Positions 5,681-5,918 of a stretch of 5,918 nucleotides of DNA are shown one piece after another. The stretch's first letter is position 1; each line of letters begins with the position of its first letter. The position numbers and the translations under genes were made by a program. The notes beneath the pieces were generated by a model. That model saw only the letters and a list, made by a program, of their open reading frames with translations. It was not told the DNA's origin and ran no database searches. The DNA comes from Arthrobacter sp. (lineage in GTDB: Bacteria > Actinomycetota > Actinomycetes > Actinomycetales > Micrococcaceae): the NCBI GenBank assembly GCA_025464545.1, contig JAODMA010000493.1:1-5918 (forward strand). Direction: 5' to 3'.

Positions 5681-5918
5681 GTGAGTACTGTAGAAAGCCT
5701 TGTGGGCGAATGGCTGCCCCTGCCCGATGTTGCCCAGCTTCTGAATGTTTCCATTACGAAGGTCCACGCGCTCCTCGATGAACGTGCCCTTGCGGCCCTG
5801 CGGATCGGCGACCGGCGGATTCGTTCGGTGCCCGCGGCATTCATCCAGGACGGCCACGCGGTGGAGAGCCTCAAGGGCACAGTCGTCGTCCTGTCGGATG
5901 CAGGGTACTCCGACGAGG
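5681..5918 (+). CDS. Rv2175c-family winged-helix DNA-binding protein, 3'-truncated by window end
   Basis: Only the first 79 codons are in the window; the M. tuberculosis relative Rv2175c has 146 residues, so about half is missing. A helix-turn-helix unit spans about residues 12-37 (LPLPDVAQLLNV, then ITKVHALLDERAL), followed by a wing-like strand pair (ALRIGDRRIRSVP). The start of the family's conserved C-terminal part, VESLKGTVVVLSDAGYSD, is at 61-78. In M. tuberculosis this DNA-binding protein is a substrate of PknL, phosphorylated on an N-terminal threonine that weakens DNA binding; the nearby PknL-type kinase fits that pairing. The start is taken as GTG 5681 because an in-frame TGA at 5675-5677 excludes anything upstream. 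No Shine-Dalgarno is seen; a CAATCT hexamer (5669-5674) 6 bases upstream would suit a leaderless transcript. GTG 5702 is a weaker alternative that would remove much of the N-terminal tail. Confidence 0.85.
   Translation, partial: MSTVESLVGEWLPLPDVAQLLNVSITKVHALLDERALAALRIGDRRIRSVPAAFIQDGHAVESLKGTVVVLSDAGYSDE

Overview
The window is high-GC actinobacterial chromosome, most likely from Arthrobacter, Pseudarthrobacter or a close Micrococcaceae relative. The grounds are a class II (actinobacterial/plant-type) DAHP synthase, a PknL-type Ser/Thr kinase with extracellular PASTA domains, GTG starts, heavy GC bias at third codon positions, and a gene order matching the aroG / pknL / Rv2175c neighbourhood of Mycobacterium tuberculosis. 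The genus is inferred from general protein character, not from a search.

Layout: (1) Positions 1-1353, + strand: class II DAHP synthase, first step of the shikimate pathway, lacking only about a dozen N-terminal residues at the window edge. (2) 1354-1435: convergent intergenic gap with a perfect 16-bp hairpin, the probable shared terminator. (3) 1436-3610, - strand: membrane-anchored PASTA kinase of the PknL type. (4) 3611-3743: short gap with a second hairpin close to the kinase start. (5) 3744-5348, - strand: secreted protein with four LysM modules and a C-terminal SLT/lysozyme-like domain, a probable peptidoglycan lytic transglycosylase. (6) 5349-5680: 332-bp divergent intergenic region. 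Its LysM-side half is AT-richer and carries seven units of a strict 9-bp tandem repeat plus a 15-bp palindrome; its other half is GC-rich with short direct repeats and a hairpin. (7) 5681-5918, + strand: first 79 codons of a small winged-helix DNA-binding protein of the Rv2175c family, cut by the window end.

Together, genes 3, 5 and 7 look like a cell-wall sensing and remodelling module. A kinase binds muropeptide or lipid II-like ligands through PASTA domains. A wall hydrolase is encoded directly upstream of it on the same strand. A DNA-binding protein, whose mycobacterial counterpart is a PknL substrate, is divergently encoded. The DAHP synthase is a conserved neighbour with a metabolic role. 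Compared with M. tuberculosis, the LysM hydrolase gene sits between the divergent kinase and regulator genes, and the kinase carries four PASTA domains that the mycobacterial PknL lacks.

No mobile element, CRISPR array, tRNA or rRNA is visible. The most interesting non-coding signal is the 9-bp-periodic array upstream of the LysM gene. On the coding strand its units read RTMACA-like, resembling tandem MtrA response-regulator boxes. I see no wholly new defence or mobile system here.
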